This document shows positions 15,866-16,059 of a stretch of DNA of 16,059 nt, piece after piece. A model generated the notes under the pieces. That model was not told the origin of the DNA, searched no databases, and worked only from the letters and a program-made list of their open reading frames with translations. Source of the stretch: an uncultured Kiritimatiellota bacterium. Its GTDB lineage: Bacteria; Verrucomicrobiota; Kiritimatiellia; RFP12; UBA1067. Location of the stretch: NCBI GenBank assembly GCA_934667425.1, contig CAKULV010000058.1, positions 1 to 16,059 of the forward strand, read 5' to 3'. Every line of letters starts with the position of its first letter. The stretch's first letter is position 1. A program made the translations under genes and the position numbers.

Positions 15866-16059
15866 ATGAGAAGGTTGCTATTGGCGGCTACGGCTGCGGC
15901 GGTTGCATTTGGCGCACAGGCGGCGGACATCTACGTGTCCCTCTCCACCGGAAAGAACAAGAACGCGGGCACGAAGGAGGCGCCGCTCAAGAACCTCTGG
16001 AAGGCCCTCGAAAAGGCCGAGACGGGCGACGTGATCCACCTCGCCGAGGGCAACTACCC
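15866..16059 (+). CDS. Secreted beta-helix protein, 5' part (truncated by window)
   Basis: Only the first 64 residues are present, and the gene continues beyond the window. The ribosome binding site aaagga (15853-15858) stands seven bases before ATG. A signal peptide (MRRLLLAATAAAVAFGAQAA) is followed by IYVSLSTGKNKNAGTKEAPLK and GDVIHLAEGNY. This is the typical entry of right-handed parallel beta-helix proteins (DUF1565/pectate lyase-like), in which 'time-share' phrases such as NAGTKEAPLKNL precede the helix. Such proteins bind or cleave polysaccharides. Its place after two glycosidase genes fits the locus. Lyase or hydrolase residues would lie in the missing part. Confidence 0.8.
   Translation, partial: MRRLLLAATAAAVAFGAQAADIYVSLSTGKNKNAGTKEAPLKNLWKALEKAETGDVIHLAEGNY

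Overview
The window looks like a chromosomal fragment of a GC-rich bacterium of the PVC group. The best guess is Kiritimatiellota/Verrucomicrobiota, probably gut- or polysaccharide-associated. This rests on inference: large secreted beta-strand-rich and LamG-like proteins, a XylR-type AraC regulator beside predicted glycosidases, and short GC-rich hairpin repeats between genes. No marker gene for a firm placement was checked.

Layout. Positions 1-312 hold a hairpin-rich repeat array with a 128-bp period. A gene for a secreted 835-residue beta-rich protein (398-2905) follows, and the same repeat family resumes at the last base of its stop codon (2905-3122). Next is a conserved housekeeping block: rpsO (3367-3624) and pnp (3640-5754) in the classic operon, a strong terminator, an inverted pair of small hairpin repeats, and uvrB (6077-8065). 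A tRNA-His(GTG) gene (8132-8208) with an unusual T-loop follows uvrB.

The right part (8300-16059) is a carbohydrate-use locus. A XylR-like AraC-family regulator (minus strand, 8300-9448) is divergent from a probable operon. The operon has a secreted protein with two LamG-like modules (9568-11619), a secreted CBM plus TIM-barrel glycosidase-like protein (11642-13570) and a secreted (alpha/alpha)6-barrel glycosidase-like protein (13623-15662). A separately promoted secreted beta-helix protein begins at 15866 and runs off the window. The likely logic is that exported enzymes and binding proteins attack a polysaccharide, and the regulator senses a sugar product in the cytoplasm and controls the divergent operon. 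No SusC/SusD pair, transporter, sulfatase, transposase or CRISPR array is visible.

The most notable points are a 611-bp perfect in-frame duplication of the LamG module inside one gene, with diverged flanking modules; the 398-2905 gene sitting exactly between two 18-bp copies of the array repeat; two hairpin repeats that differ by compensatory base-pair changes; a swapped 54/58 pair in the tRNA-His T-loop; an apparently leaderless regulator mRNA; and an extended -10 motif (TGn) at all six candidate promoters.
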